Part shown: positions 26,169 through 34,859 of the stretch, in pieces
Layout: the number at the start of each line of letters is the position of its first letter
How positions within the stretch are numbered: position 1 is the stretch's first letter
Program-made: the position numbers and the translations under genes
Assembly (NCBI RefSeq): GCF_018403245.1
Contig: NZ_BOSH01000006.1
Span: forward strand, 186,001 to 250,000
Length of the DNA stretch: 64,000 nt
Direction: 5' to 3'
Source of the DNA: Paenibacillus sp. J2TS4
GTDB lineage: Bacteria; Bacillota; Bacilli; Paenibacillales; NBRC-103111
Notes under the pieces: generated by a model
The model's input: only the letters and a program-made list of their open reading frames with translations
Databases searched by the model: none
Told to the model about the DNA's origin: nothing

Positions 26169-26996
26169 TTACTCGAGGTGAAGACTGCTCGTGCGGCTTA
26201 AATAGCTATTCATAAACTTTAAGACATCCTCCAGATGCTCGCTCCAATATTCCCAAGTATGACTTCCGTTGAATTCCTGATAAGTGAATGGATAATTCAG
26301 CGATTCCAGCTGTTCCTTAAACCAGAGGTTAGACTTGTATAAAAAGTCCTCGGTGCCGCAATCGAAATAAATTTCGGGATGCGGGCCTTCCCGCAGCACT
26401 TTGGATGCCAGGAACGCTAAATTGTGATGCCGGGCATAATCGTCGTCCAACGGTCCTACAATGCGGACAAGCTCTTCCGGCTTCCAGTCCGGCGCCAGAT
26501 GAAGATTAGCCGATTCCGGAAACATGCCAAGCGCTCCGGACATGCTTCCCGCGGCCCCGAACAAATGAGGATTGCGCAGCGCAAGCAGCAGGGAGCCAAA
26601 GCCCCCCATAGAAAGGCCGCCAATCACTCGAGCTTCGCGACGGGGCAAGGTCCGGTATTGACTGTCGATATATGGAATGAGGTCATCGACGAAATATTGT
26701 CCGAATCGGCCGCTTCCATCATGCCAGTCCAAGTAGTACGTTCCTGTGGAGTAGCCCCCATCACTAGGCATAACAAGGATGGACTCGGTCAAATCCCCGG
26801 ATCTCATCATCCGTTCAGCTGTGGAATAAGCATGGCCTCGGTAGGGCCAAGAGATTTCGCTATCGTATCGGCCGTGGAGAAGATAAATGACCGGATACCG
26901 TTTGTCCGACTGGTCATAACCCGGCGGCAGGAAGATGTAGAAGGTCAGTCTCCGATTTAAAGCGCTTGAATGAAAAGTAACAGGTGCAGGCAGCAA
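26169..26996 (-). CDS. Esterase of the esterase D / PHB-depolymerase-like family
   Basis: This 275-residue alpha/beta-hydrolase has LLHGRYDSEISW near residue 40, the nucleophile elbow GLSMGG and a C-terminal GSHTWEYW with the catalytic His. It lacks a signal peptide and so is cytosolic. The start is a TTG with AAGGAG upstream. Family members hydrolyse acyl or siderophore esters (Fes-type, feruloyl esterases, S-formylglutathione hydrolase); the substrate here is open. It is monocistronic. Confidence 0.87.
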   Translation of the reverse strand: MLPAPVTFHSSALNRRLTFYIFLPPGYDQSDKRYPVIYLLHGRYDSEISWPYRGHAYSTAERMMRSGDLTESILVMPSDGGYSTGTYYLDWHDGSGRFGQYFVDDLIPYIDSQYRTLPRREARVIGGLSMGGFGSLLLALRNPHLFGAAGSMSGALGMFPESANLHLAPDWKPEELVRIVGPLDDDYARHHNLAFLASKVLREGPHPEIYFDCGTEDFLYKSNLWFKEQLESLNYPFTYQEFNGSHTWEYWSEHLEDVLKFMNSYLSRTSSLHLE

Positions 26997-27183
26997 GGCC
27001 AGTTCACTCCTTTAGAAATATGTACGGAACTATCCTATCAGATTATCCATCCTTTAGCATTAATCACCGTCACTAATTAATATTAATATCACATTATCAT
27101 TAATTATCATTTATCAATAATTCCGTCATTCTATTGTTCTGCGATTCTTCTTTCCTTTCAATCTTCATCCATCCATACCCTGG

Positions 27184-28533
27184 TTATCCTCGAGCCAAAG
27201 GGCGCTCCGGCTCTTTGGACAGCATTTTTAGTATGAACAAAACGACGATAAGCTCCGCCATAAAGCCAAGGGATTGAGCTAAGGCCCCGATGGTTCCATT
27301 CCATCCTGGTGCGGCAAGAATACAGACGATCAGGGTGATAATAGTAATGGCCACGTTAGAGCCTTGCGACCAGACCATAATTTTGGTCTGCCCTCGCAGC
27401 ATTACGATCCCGTTGAAGAAATCCAGCCAGGGAAAGATCAGATTCATGATCATGAAGACACGCAGTGCCCCCAAGCTGGCTTGCATAAGCTCTTCGCTGA
27501 TCCCCATCTGAGACTCCATGAACCAGGGACCGATCGGAGTATAGGCCAGCATGCCCACTAATAAAGAAGGGATGAAGGAAAGCATCAACGTAAAACGAAT
27601 GACCTGACGACGGTCCGTTCGATAGAAATTGAGAACGATTTGATGAATGTAAGAAAAAAAACTTTGTGCCAATTGGGCGACACTGAAAGCAATCGCATAG
27701 GAAGCGATGGCCAGTTCCATGTTGGTCGTTTTGCCGAGCATGGCATTAATAGCCGGACCAACGACTACGGCAAGCAGAGAATAGTAGAGCAGCGGACGGT
27801 AAAATTGAAATATTTGACCTTTATTCGTGATCGGATGGTCTTCGAGCTTCTCCGGAATGACTCTTTTGAGTAATTTCCGCCCTTCCCAGACACTGATGGC
27901 GGCTTCAATTATCATTCCAAGCAGGAAGATAAGCGCTCCTACAGAACCACTGTTCACCTGATTAGTCATAATGAAATATTGGGCCAGGGCATACATTCCG
28001 ATCAGTCGAATAATCATGCCGATGGTCAGCCACGTAGTTCGCTTATTGAAAATAATTATGCCGTGATACAGGCAGCGGATGCCTGAGAAAATACTTACGA
28101 ACATCATAATACGATAGGCGCTAATCGTATCCTCGAGTCCGCTTTCGGATACTCCGAAAAAGTAAAGGAACACATAGCGGCCAATGCCGGTATAAGAGAT
28201 GATAAGTCCCAGCACAAAGACGCAAGCAAAAACATACAGGGCAATCGCACTCATAGCGCGAAAGGAGACACGGTCACGCACAAGCGCCGAGCAAGTTTGA
28301 CGCAAGAGGGCCGCCGGTTTCTCGGTAATGCCCAGCAGGCTTAAAGCGATTGCATAGCTGGCGATGACTGCTTCCGGCTGGGCTGCTCTGGCCAGTGTAC
28401 TATTGATAATGACATGGGAAATCGTCACTAAACTGGCCGACACTCCAAGCGGAATAAAAAAAGCGAACAGCTTGGACAGCCGGACCTGGCTGGTTGAACC
28501 GGCTGAAGTTCGCGGATCGACTTGGATATTCAT
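27184..28533 (-). CDS. MATE/polysaccharide-flippase-like membrane transporter
   Basis: This protein of about 449 residues has twelve hydrophobic segments in two similar halves (LFAFFIPLGVSASLVTISHV near the start, FYRPLLYYSLLAVVVGPAIN in the middle), as in multidrug/oligosaccharidyl-lipid/polysaccharide flippases. AAGGAG with ten-base spacing supports the ATG at 28533; a frame opening at 28563 has no ribosome site. It is divergent from the ytpB group. The substrate is unknown; a lipid-linked or terpenoid cargo is speculation. Confidence 0.78.
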   Translation of the reverse strand: MNIQVDPRTSAGSTSQVRLSKLFAFFIPLGVSASLVTISHVIINSTLARAAQPEAVIASYAIALSLLGITEKPAALLRQTCSALVRDRVSFRAMSAIALYVFACVFVLGLIISYTGIGRYVFLYFFGVSESGLEDTISAYRIMMFVSIFSGIRCLYHGIIIFNKRTTWLTIGMIIRLIGMYALAQYFIMTNQVNSGSVGALIFLLGMIIEAAISVWEGRKLLKRVIPEKLEDHPITNKGQIFQFYRPLLYYSLLAVVVGPAINAMLGKTTNMELAIASYAIAFSVAQLAQSFFSYIHQIVLNFYRTDRRQVIRFTLMLSFIPSLLVGMLAYTPIGPWFMESQMGISEELMQASLGALRVFMIMNLIFPWLDFFNGIVMLRGQTKIMVWSQGSNVAITIITLIVCILAAPGWNGTIGALAQSLGFMAELIVVLFILKMLSKEPERPLARG

Positions 28534-28751
28534 GATGATGATACTCCTTTGGAAGGAACACAAGTTGTTGTTAGGATGTTCAATAATTCGTCAAAATTAA
28601 TTCTAGTATATCACATGCTCAGGAAATTGAGAGATAAAAATAGAGCCGGATTCAAGATATCTCCCCTCAACCCGGCGTAAAGACTGGCGGTTAGGCGCCA
28701 GAAATGATACATTTAATTAAATGATATTACCGTTAAAAAGGGGATAGGGGT

Positions 28752-29069
28752 TTGTGGAGACCGGAATTTATATATGACGTGCGTTTGGGTATCCATGTAC
28801 CGGACTTGCCTCAGGAATGGGCGAGTTACTCGGAGGAGGATCGGTCCGAAATCCTTTTTCAATGGGAACAAATCCGGGGAAGAATTCCCGATCGGATCAA
28901 AGAGATCGAGATGAGGATAATAGAGAAGCAGGAGAGGTTGAATATAGAGGACAATTTCACTGTTTCCTGCAGGCTGAACTCGGAAATCGCCGAACTGGCG
29001 AGCAGGATCAATGATCTGCATCTGTGGTATCGGGTCAATCAGGAAATATCCGCGAGAGAGCATCATTAA
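28752..29069 (+). CDS. Small charged helical protein of unknown function
   Basis: This 105-residue protein has a TTG start preceded by AAAGGGG. The sequence after residue 30 is strongly helical and charged (RIKEIEMRIIEKQERL), probably a coiled coil. No family is recognised. It lies 100 bp before the next unknown gene and ytpB, in the same direction, and may belong with them. Confidence 0.65.
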   Translation: MWRPEFIYDVRLGIHVPDLPQEWASYSEEDRSEILFQWEQIRGRIPDRIKEIEMRIIEKQERLNIEDNFTVSCRLNSEIAELASRINDLHLWYRVNQEISAREHH

Positions 29070-29172
29070 CAGGAACTCCGATAGGAGTTCGTAATAAGAG
29101 TAAGAGCTCAGGCCGTTTTAAAACAGGATCGAATTCGAAATGAAATGACGGATGAAGCAATAGGAGGTACCT

Positions 29173-29778
29173 ATGATAGACAGGTTTGTGCCTGAAATAG
29201 TTCAGGCATTGTGGAAGCACGAGCCGTCCCTTCACCCGAAAGGTACGTGGCAGCAGGAATTGAACGCCAGAATTGCTTCGGTAAACCCGGAACAACTAGG
29301 ATCGGTGGATTCCGCTAAACTTCCATACGGTCTTGCGGTTAAATCCGGGCTGTATTTATGGAATGAGGATTTGTATGAATCCCACGAATTGTCACAACAA
29401 ATCGATAACGAAACGGGCAGTTTCTGGCACGGTATCATGCATCGAATGGAGGGAGATTACGGGAACGCGAAATACTGGTTTCGTCGAACTGGCGTTCATC
29501 CGGTTCACAGCCAGATTCACGATCGGGTTAAAGGTATCTTCTCCGGTCGGGAAGGGGGCTTTGCCTCATCTTCGCATTTTTCCGGGCTGTCTGCTCTCGC
29601 CAGTCATGGAGAATGGGACCCTTATCGTTTTACCGATCTGGTAGAGTCGACAAGCGGTTCCAACGATCAACCGGTCATTCGGCTAATGCAGACCATCCAG
29701 CGGCTGGAGATTGTCCTTCTGCTCGAATACAGCTACCAACAATATTGTGGGGGTTCGCTCATTGAGTATTCATCGTGA
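29173..29778 (+). CDS. Uncharacterised protein coupled to ytpB
   Basis: This 201-residue soluble protein has AGGAGGT four bases before the ATG. A conserved-looking core WHGIMHRMEGDYGNAKYWFR around residue 90, rich in His, Arg and aromatic residues, looks like an active or ligand site; I recall similar cores in uncharacterised bacterial and fungal proteins but no known function. Its end overlaps the ytpB start by 17 bases, so the two proteins are probably made together. Confidence 0.85.
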   Translation: MIDRFVPEIVQALWKHEPSLHPKGTWQQELNARIASVNPEQLGSVDSAKLPYGLAVKSGLYLWNEDLYESHELSQQIDNETGSFWHGIMHRMEGDYGNAKYWFRRTGVHPVHSQIHDRVKGIFSGREGGFASSSHFSGLSALASHGEWDPYRFTDLVESTSGSNDQPVIRLMQTIQRLEIVLLLEYSYQQYCGGSLIEYSS

Positions 29779-30841
29779 TGCCGCCCGACTGTTTCCACGT
29801 AATCCTCTGCGTCTGATGCACCGGGTCTACCGCTATGTTCTGCCTGGAGTAAAGAACGAATTGAAGCAATGGAGGGAAGTAGCTGATCAGATTCCGGATG
29901 ACGAGCTGAGGCAGCAAGCGATCGACAGCATGACCACCAAGCAGTTCCATTGCCAGGGGGGAGCTGTCTACGCTGCGGCTAACTTGCCTTCCCGCCATAT
30001 TCTTATTCCGCTGATTGTCGCATTCCAAACGATCAGCGACTATCTGGACAATTTATGCGATCGGAGCACGTCGCTGGATCCCCAGGATTTTCGCCGGCTT
30101 CATCAATCGATGCTGGATGCTGTCGATCCCGAAGCCCCGCTTCATGATTATTACGAATTCCGACAGGAAAAGGAAGACGGAGGATATCTGCAGAGTCTGG
30201 TACAGACCTGTCAAGCGAATATCCGCAAGCTGCCTTCCTATAAGCTGGTTGAGAAGGAAATCAGAGAGTTGGTTTCTCTGTATTGTGACCTGCAGGTGTA
30301 TAAACATATTCGCCATGATCTGCGAGAGGCCGAGCTTCTCCGATGGTGGGATCAGCATGCAGGGAACTATAGTCAGCTGCGATGGAATGAATTTGCCGCC
30401 GCCACCGGCTCTACCCTGGGGGTATTCATGCTGTTTCTTGCCGCGAAGGATACACAGCTGACGAAGGAACGGGTAGCGGATATTCGCAAGGCTTATTTCC
30501 CGTACGTCTGTAGTCTCCACATTTTGCTTGATTATTTAATAGATCAGGAAGAAGACCGGGTCGGCGGGGATCTTAATTTCTGCAGCTATTACGAGACAAT
30601 GGATCAATCGGTCGACCGGATTGCCGAGATTGTGCTCCGTGCCCGCGACCGGGTAGCAGTACTCGAAGCCCCGGCGTTTCACCGGATGATTATTGAAGGG
30701 CTGATCGCCTTGTATTTATCCGATCCGAAGGTGAGCAAGCAGAATGAAGTGAAACGGATTTCCCGCCAGCTGATGAAGAACAGCCCGATGACCCGATTGT
30801 TCTTCTGGGCTAACAGCATATGGATTCGCGCTAATTCGTAA
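29762..30841 (+). CDS. ytpB: Tetraprenyl-beta-curcumene synthase (DUF2600)
   Basis: YtpB cyclises a C35 polyprenyl diphosphate to a sesquarterpene in Bacillus. The 359-residue product matches family length and shows the motifs TKQFHCQGGAVYA, QTISDYLDNLCDRSTSLD, TCQANI, GSTLGVFML and HILLDYLIDQEEDRVGGDLN. The Asp-rich DYLDN and DYLIDQEED likely bind Mg-diphosphate. A TTG at 29762 with GGGGG 8 bases upstream is chosen, giving a 17-base overlap with the preceding gene; an earlier TTG at 29711 is possible. The pairing with an unknown protein differs from the ytpA-ytpB pair of B. subtilis. Confidence 0.9.
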   Translation: MSIHRDAARLFPRNPLRLMHRVYRYVLPGVKNELKQWREVADQIPDDELRQQAIDSMTTKQFHCQGGAVYAAANLPSRHILIPLIVAFQTISDYLDNLCDRSTSLDPQDFRRLHQSMLDAVDPEAPLHDYYEFRQEKEDGGYLQSLVQTCQANIRKLPSYKLVEKEIRELVSLYCDLQVYKHIRHDLREAELLRWWDQHAGNYSQLRWNEFAAATGSTLGVFMLFLAAKDTQLTKERVADIRKAYFPYVCSLHILLDYLIDQEEDRVGGDLNFCSYYETMDQSVDRIAEIVLRARDRVAVLEAPAFHRMIIEGLIALYLSDPKVSKQNEVKRISRQLMKNSPMTRLFFWANSIWIRANS

Positions 30842-30951
30842 TTGGCGGCTGCTGCAATACAATTAGCAGCCCCAGTCTTGAATTCTTGTGGTTTCGGGGT
30901 GGCTCTCCGAACGATGGATAATAACGGAATCCATTCTTTTTACAGAAAGTA

Positions 30952-30981
30952 TTCCATTATGGGGCCATTTTTTTTTATAAT
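30952..30981 (+). promoter_or_regulatory. Candidate promoter of pfkA
   Basis: TATAAT at 30976-30981 with a poor TTCCAT -35 18 bases upstream. A GGCTGCT/AGCAGCC hairpin (30847-30871) just after ytpB may end the upstream transcript. Confidence 0.45.
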
Positions 30982-31018
30982 GGGTTTAGCTTACTTGCTA
31001 CTTAGGGGGAAAGAACTG

Positions 31019-31984
31019 ATGACAGTTAAATCAATTGCAGTACTGACGAGCGGCGGCGATTCCCAAGGAATGAATGCTGCCGTTCGTTCGGTAGTTAGAA
31101 GCGCACTTTTTCATAACCTGGATGTCTATGCTGTTCAGAGAGGATTTCAGGGATTGATTACGGACGATATCCGTCAGATGGATTTGCGCAGTGTGGGGGA
31201 TATTATTCAACGCGGAGGAACTATTCTGCAAACCGCCCGCTGCAAAGAGTTCCAGACGGAAGAAGGTCAACGGATCGCTGCGGAGAACCTGCGCAAAAGA
31301 GGGATCGACAGCCTGGTCGTTATTGGCGGCGACGGCTCGTATCAAGGGGCTAACAAGTTATCCCAATTAGGAATTCGGACGATGGGGCTGCCGGGGACGA
31401 TCGATAATGATATTGCTTTTACCGACTTTACGATTGGCTTTGATACCGCGGTCAGCATTGTAGTAGACGCTATTAACAAGCTGAGGGATACGATGACCTC
31501 ACATGAAAGGTCCTCGGTCGTTGAAGTGATGGGACGCCGTTGCGGGGACATCGCACTGTATGCCGGACTGGCCAGCGGAGCGGAGACAATTCTCGTACCC
31601 GAGGTGCCGTTTGATTTGAAGGAAGTGGCCGAACGGATGCGGGACAACTTCGATAATGGAAAGCGGCATAGCATTATTCTGACGGCGGAAGGCGTCGGCA
31701 AGGGAGAGGATATTGCGCAGACCATCGGGAAGCTGAACGACATTGAAGTTCGCGTGACCGTGCTTGGCCATATCCAAAGGGGGGGCACCCCGACCCATAA
31801 CGATCGGATTCTGGCGGGAAGGCTGGGGGATTTTGCCGTTCACCGCTTGCTGGCCGGGGATTCCGGCAAAGCTTGCGGAGTGATCCGCGGCGACCTTGTC
31901 GCCACCGACATTAACGTGGTCGTCAACACAAAGAAAGATTTTGATATGGAGCTGTATAATCTGGCTCTACGTTTATCTCAATAG
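31019..31984 (+). CDS. pfkA: ATP-dependent 6-phosphofructokinase
   Basis: This glycolytic enzyme phosphorylates fructose-6-phosphate. At 321 residues it is normal length, with GGDSQGMNAAVR (ATP site), VIGGDGSYQGA, LPGTIDNDI (catalytic Asp), MGRRCGDIAL and GHIQRGGTPTHNDR. The open frame extends to 30842, but the ATG at 31019 has AGGGGGA 9 bases upstream and starts the family sequence MTVKSIAVLTSGG. The common Ser-Pro-Gly is Ser-Gln-Gly here, a known variant. Confidence 0.95.
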   Translation: MTVKSIAVLTSGGDSQGMNAAVRSVVRSALFHNLDVYAVQRGFQGLITDDIRQMDLRSVGDIIQRGGTILQTARCKEFQTEEGQRIAAENLRKRGIDSLVVIGGDGSYQGANKLSQLGIRTMGLPGTIDNDIAFTDFTIGFDTAVSIVVDAINKLRDTMTSHERSSVVEVMGRRCGDIALYAGLASGAETILVPEVPFDLKEVAERMRDNFDNGKRHSIILTAEGVGKGEDIAQTIGKLNDIEVRVTVLGHIQRGGTPTHNDRILAGRLGDFAVHRLLAGDSGKACGVIRGDLVATDINVVVNTKKDFDMELYNLALRLSQ

Positions 31985-31990
31985 AAGGAA

Positions 31991-32026
31991 GAAGAAGAGG
32001 CGCCGCATGAGCAGCGCCTCTTCTTC
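31991..32026. terminator. Bidirectional terminator between pfkA and the peroxiredoxin gene
   Basis: GAAGAAGAGGCGC pairs perfectly with GCGCCTCTTCTTC. The two genes converge on it. Confidence 0.8.
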
Positions 32027-32056
32027 TCGCAGCAGACCCTTTGGCCCGAGGCTCCC

Positions 32057-32509
32057 TTATTCCACCCGCTGTGAGGACGAGATAGCCTGCAGGATCTCCT
32101 CGGTGGGAGGCAATCCCCGTTTCGCGTAGGCGATTTTGCCGTCCAGGCCAATGACATAAACGGTTCGTTTTTGCGGCAGCAGACCGAGGAGCATTTTACC
32201 GACGCCGTACATTTCATTGATTTTACCGCCCTCATCATGAACCAACGGAAAATCAAAGTTATGATGATCGGCAAACTTGCTATGCTTGGCCAGAGAAGCC
32301 GGATTGATCCCGGCCACAAAGGCGTCATATTGGGCGTAGTCTTCCTTGGCATCGCGGACGGCGCACAGCTGTGCTGTGCAGCCAGGAGTTTCATCCACGG
32401 GATAAAAGATGAGGACGACAGGCCGCTTGCCTACGTATTCATTAAGCGCGATAATCCCTTGGGTGCTTTCTGCGATAAAAATGGGAGCGGATTGTCCAAC
32501 GGAAAGCAT
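32057..32509 (-). CDS. Peroxiredoxin of the Bcp/AhpC-TSA family
   Basis: This thiol peroxidase reduces peroxides in the cytoplasm. The 150-residue protein has the peroxidatic Cys44 in PVDETPGCTAQLC, with Cys49 five residues on as the typical Bcp resolving Cys. GGAGGGA lies before the ATG. It is monocistronic and convergent with pfkA. Confidence 0.93.
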   Translation of the reverse strand: MLSVGQSAPIFIAESTQGIIALNEYVGKRPVVLIFYPVDETPGCTAQLCAVRDAKEDYAQYDAFVAGINPASLAKHSKFADHHNFDFPLVHDEGGKINEMYGVGKMLLGLLPQKRTVYVIGLDGKIAYAKRGLPPTEEILQAISSSQRVE

Positions 32510-32599
32510 GACCGGTCCCTCCTTGTGTATAGTTCCAATCTATTGTAAACGATGAGAGGGTCCGAATGAAAGTCGCGAAGGTGGGGTGGCTGGCGAACA

Positions 32600-32880
32600 A
32601 AGCGAGGGAGTCGATTCATTGTAGATAGCAATACATTAGCGACACACTGTAGACTGTCGGTAGTGATGGATACATTAGCGATACATTTAGATAGCGCCCA
32701 TGCTGGGCGCATCACTTTGCTCGACATCCCACCTGGGATTCGATATATAATCGCAGGGAAATCGTGCCGGGGAGTGCCCAATCGTTCTAACGAAACTGGG
32801 CAGCCTTATTTGGGCGATAGTGTCCCTAGATCCAGCGTTGTCCCATGGGAGATAGTGTTTCTAATCCAGCAGCAGCTGCT
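32600..32880. repeat. Intergenic region with short imperfect tandem repeats
   Basis: Repeated pieces include ATACATTAGCGA-type units at 32633-32690 and two copies of GATAGTGTnnCTAnATCCAGC at about 32816-32865. An inverted GATAGCGCCCA/TGGGCGC pair lies near 32691-32712. It is non-coding and leads directly into the dispersed repeat. Confidence 0.5.
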
Positions 32881-32891
32881 ACATAGAAATT

Positions 32892-33078
32892 GGAGTGCAA
32901 ATGTGCCTCTTAAATCAACCTTTTTCCCGGAAATAGAGATTCAAGTGCAAAAGTACCCTTTAATTTGACGAAATCGTCCAATTTGCTCAAAACGTAGAAA
33001 ATAGAGCGCATTTTTACATCTTAATCGCAAAAATGGCTAAAACGGTAGAATGGGGGTGCATATTTGCACCTAAATTTT
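32892..33078. repeat. Dispersed ~185-bp repeat, copy 1 (diverged)
   Basis: Similar along its length to 54966-55150 and 56134-56320, for example GCAAAAGTACCCTTTAATTT, ATAGAGCGCATTTTT and GGGGTGCATATTTGCAC. It reaches nine bases into the end of the cupin gene. Confidence 0.8.
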
Positions 33079-33387
33079 TATCAAATCTTCTCTAATCGGA
33101 GTGAAGGCGTCCAGCAAAGCTGAAGGCTCCAAAGCCGTCACGCCATGGCGGGCGTTGCCCGGGATATAAATCGTTTCTCCGGCCGACACGATATGCTTCC
33201 GACCATCAATGCGGAATTCGAAGGAGCCTTGCAAGCAGTAGGACATTTGTTCATGAGGGTGACTGTGTTCATAGCCTTCCGCTCCAGCTTCGAAATGAAC
33301 CTCCATCATCATCAGGCCCTTTTGCGCATTTAATATTTTTCTTCGGACACCTGGTTCTGCCGCTTCCCAAATCCCTATATTAGACAT
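33070..33387 (-). CDS. KdgF-like cupin protein
   Basis: This 105-residue single-domain cupin has the metal motif HSHPHEQMSY and the second motif PGNARHGVTALE. Length and sequence resemble KdgF, which speeds conversion of unsaturated uronates to linear keto-uronates. GGAGGAG precedes the ATG. It sits after xylR on the same strand with 57 bp between; a role in pectin or uronate use is inferred from family resemblance alone. Confidence 0.82.
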   Translation of the reverse strand: MSNIGIWEAAEPGVRRKILNAQKGLMMMEVHFEAGAEGYEHSHPHEQMSYCLQGSFEFRIDGRKHIVSAGETIYIPGNARHGVTALEPSALLDAFTPIREDLIKI

Positions 33388-33444
33388 AGATGTCTCCTCC
33401 TTCTTTATAGTAATCTTCTATGCTCCCTTTCCAAAAAACGCCGA

Positions 33445-34641
33445 TTAGTTCACCTTGACATTCAACCGGGCAAAAAAATCCGAGACGGCAAAATGCGATG
33501 CACCCAATACAGCTGAATGAGTGCCGAGGCATGAAAATTCGATCGCTGTCCGATGACGGTGAACGGGCAGTACTCGTTCGTTAAAAGTATCCAGCATCGA
33601 CGGCTTGATCCATGGCTGGGCAATGGTCATCCGGTTGCCGATAATGACCAGTTCGGGGTTGAACGTATTTACAATGTTGGATAATCCTATCCCGATGGAT
33701 TCACCAATCTGTCCGAACAGTCGAATCACTTCCGGATTCTGCTGCCCGGCGGCTTGCACAAGCGAGTCTAGATCGAGGGCCTGATCGCAATCCTTCCCGG
33801 ATAGTCCGGACAAGGCTAAAGCTTTCGCCTGCTCAAGCAGAGCATTCTCCGAGGCATAGAGCTCCCAGCATCCTTGGTTGCCGCATCTGCACGGTCTGCC
33901 GTTGGCCTCCACAGTCATGTGACCCATCTCTCCGGAGAATCCCGAAGAGCCTCTGTACAATTCCCCGTTGATCACAATGCCGATCCCGATTCCGATTCCA
34001 ATACTTACATAGACGACATCCGAAAATGTACGGCCGGCCCCGAACCGCTTTTCTCCCATAGCTCCCGCATTGGCTTCGTTATCAATCGTGACTGGACGTT
34101 CGAACTCCTCCGTAAGCAGCGAATACAGGTCGGTTTCGCTCCATTGCAAATTGGGTGCCATTCGCACGCTTCCTTTATCATCGACTATTCCCGGAAAGCC
34201 AATCCCGATTCCGATGACACCGTATGGACTGGGAGGGGCTTGATGAATCATGTCGTGAATGGATTGTTTAAGCAGTGTCAGCACGGCGTCCTTGGAACGA
34301 TCGGCGATCCGAACGCTTTGCTCCTCTACGATATTTCCTTCCAGATCGGTCAACACCGTCAGAATGTAGTTGACTCCCAGATCCACCCCCACTGCATAGC
34401 CTGCCGTTTTATTGAATAATATTAGAACCGGCTTGCGCCCGCCGCTGGAAGGACCGGGACCGATTTCGACGACGAGCCCGCTCTCGATCAACTCGTTGAC
34501 CAAGCTGGATACCGTACCTTTATGAAGCCCGGTCAACGCTGAGGTTTGCGCCCGGGATAACGGAGAATGACGGCGAATGGTCTCCAGTACAATGCTCCTA
34601 TTGATTTCCTTAACTAAATGCTGATCCCCTGTTCGTTTCAT
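33445..34641 (-). CDS. xylR: ROK-family xylose repressor
   Basis: This 398-residue repressor has an N-terminal winged HTH (SRAQTSALTGLHKGTVSSLV) and a sugar-binding ROK domain with AVGVDLGVNYI, GIGIGFPGIVDD, ANAGAMGEKRFG and the zinc motif CRCGNQGCWE. It is divergent from xylA. GGAGGAATTT precedes the ATG at 34641; the frame to 34785 has no ribosome site. By analogy it represses xylA/xylB and is released by xylose. Confidence 0.9.
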   Translation of the reverse strand: MKRTGDQHLVKEINRSIVLETIRRHSPLSRAQTSALTGLHKGTVSSLVNELIESGLVVEIGPGPSSGGRKPVLILFNKTAGYAVGVDLGVNYILTVLTDLEGNIVEEQSVRIADRSKDAVLTLLKQSIHDMIHQAPPSPYGVIGIGIGFPGIVDDKGSVRMAPNLQWSETDLYSLLTEEFERPVTIDNEANAGAMGEKRFGAGRTFSDVVYVSIGIGIGIGIVINGELYRGSSGFSGEMGHMTVEANGRPCRCGNQGCWELYASENALLEQAKALALSGLSGKDCDQALDLDSLVQAAGQQNPEVIRLFGQIGESIGIGLSNIVNTFNPELVIIGNRMTIAQPWIKPSMLDTFNERVLPVHRHRTAIEFSCLGTHSAVLGASHFAVSDFFARLNVKVN

Positions 34642-34707
34642 AAATTCCTCCAAATGAATGACCCAGTCTACTAAAACCAATTTATCAATGAAAGAGAAAA
34701 AGCACAA

Positions 34708-34736
34708 ATGAAATATATAAGTAAACTTAGTATAAT
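34708..34736 (+). promoter_or_regulatory. Promoter of xylA
   Basis: ATGAAA (34708-34713), 17 bases, TATAAT (34731-34736). An AAGTAAACTT near-palindrome just before the -10 could be part of the XylR operator. Confidence 0.65.
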
Positions 34737-34831
34737 GGATGTACAAACTTTCGAAAACCTGATAAGATGACTTTAGACAGCCCAATGTGAAATGTTAGAG
34801 GACTATTGTTGTTCATTGTTATGATTGGAAA

Positions 34832-34846
34832 AGCATACGCTTACAA
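34832..34846 (-). promoter_or_regulatory. CcpA cre site in the xylA leader
   Basis: On the minus strand TTGTAAGCGTATGCT fits the cre consensus WTGNAANCGNWNNCW at every position. It lies about 90 bases after the promoter start and touches the ribosome site, as expected for a roadblock cre. Confidence 0.8.
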
Positions 34847-34859
34847 GGAGGTTTTTTGT

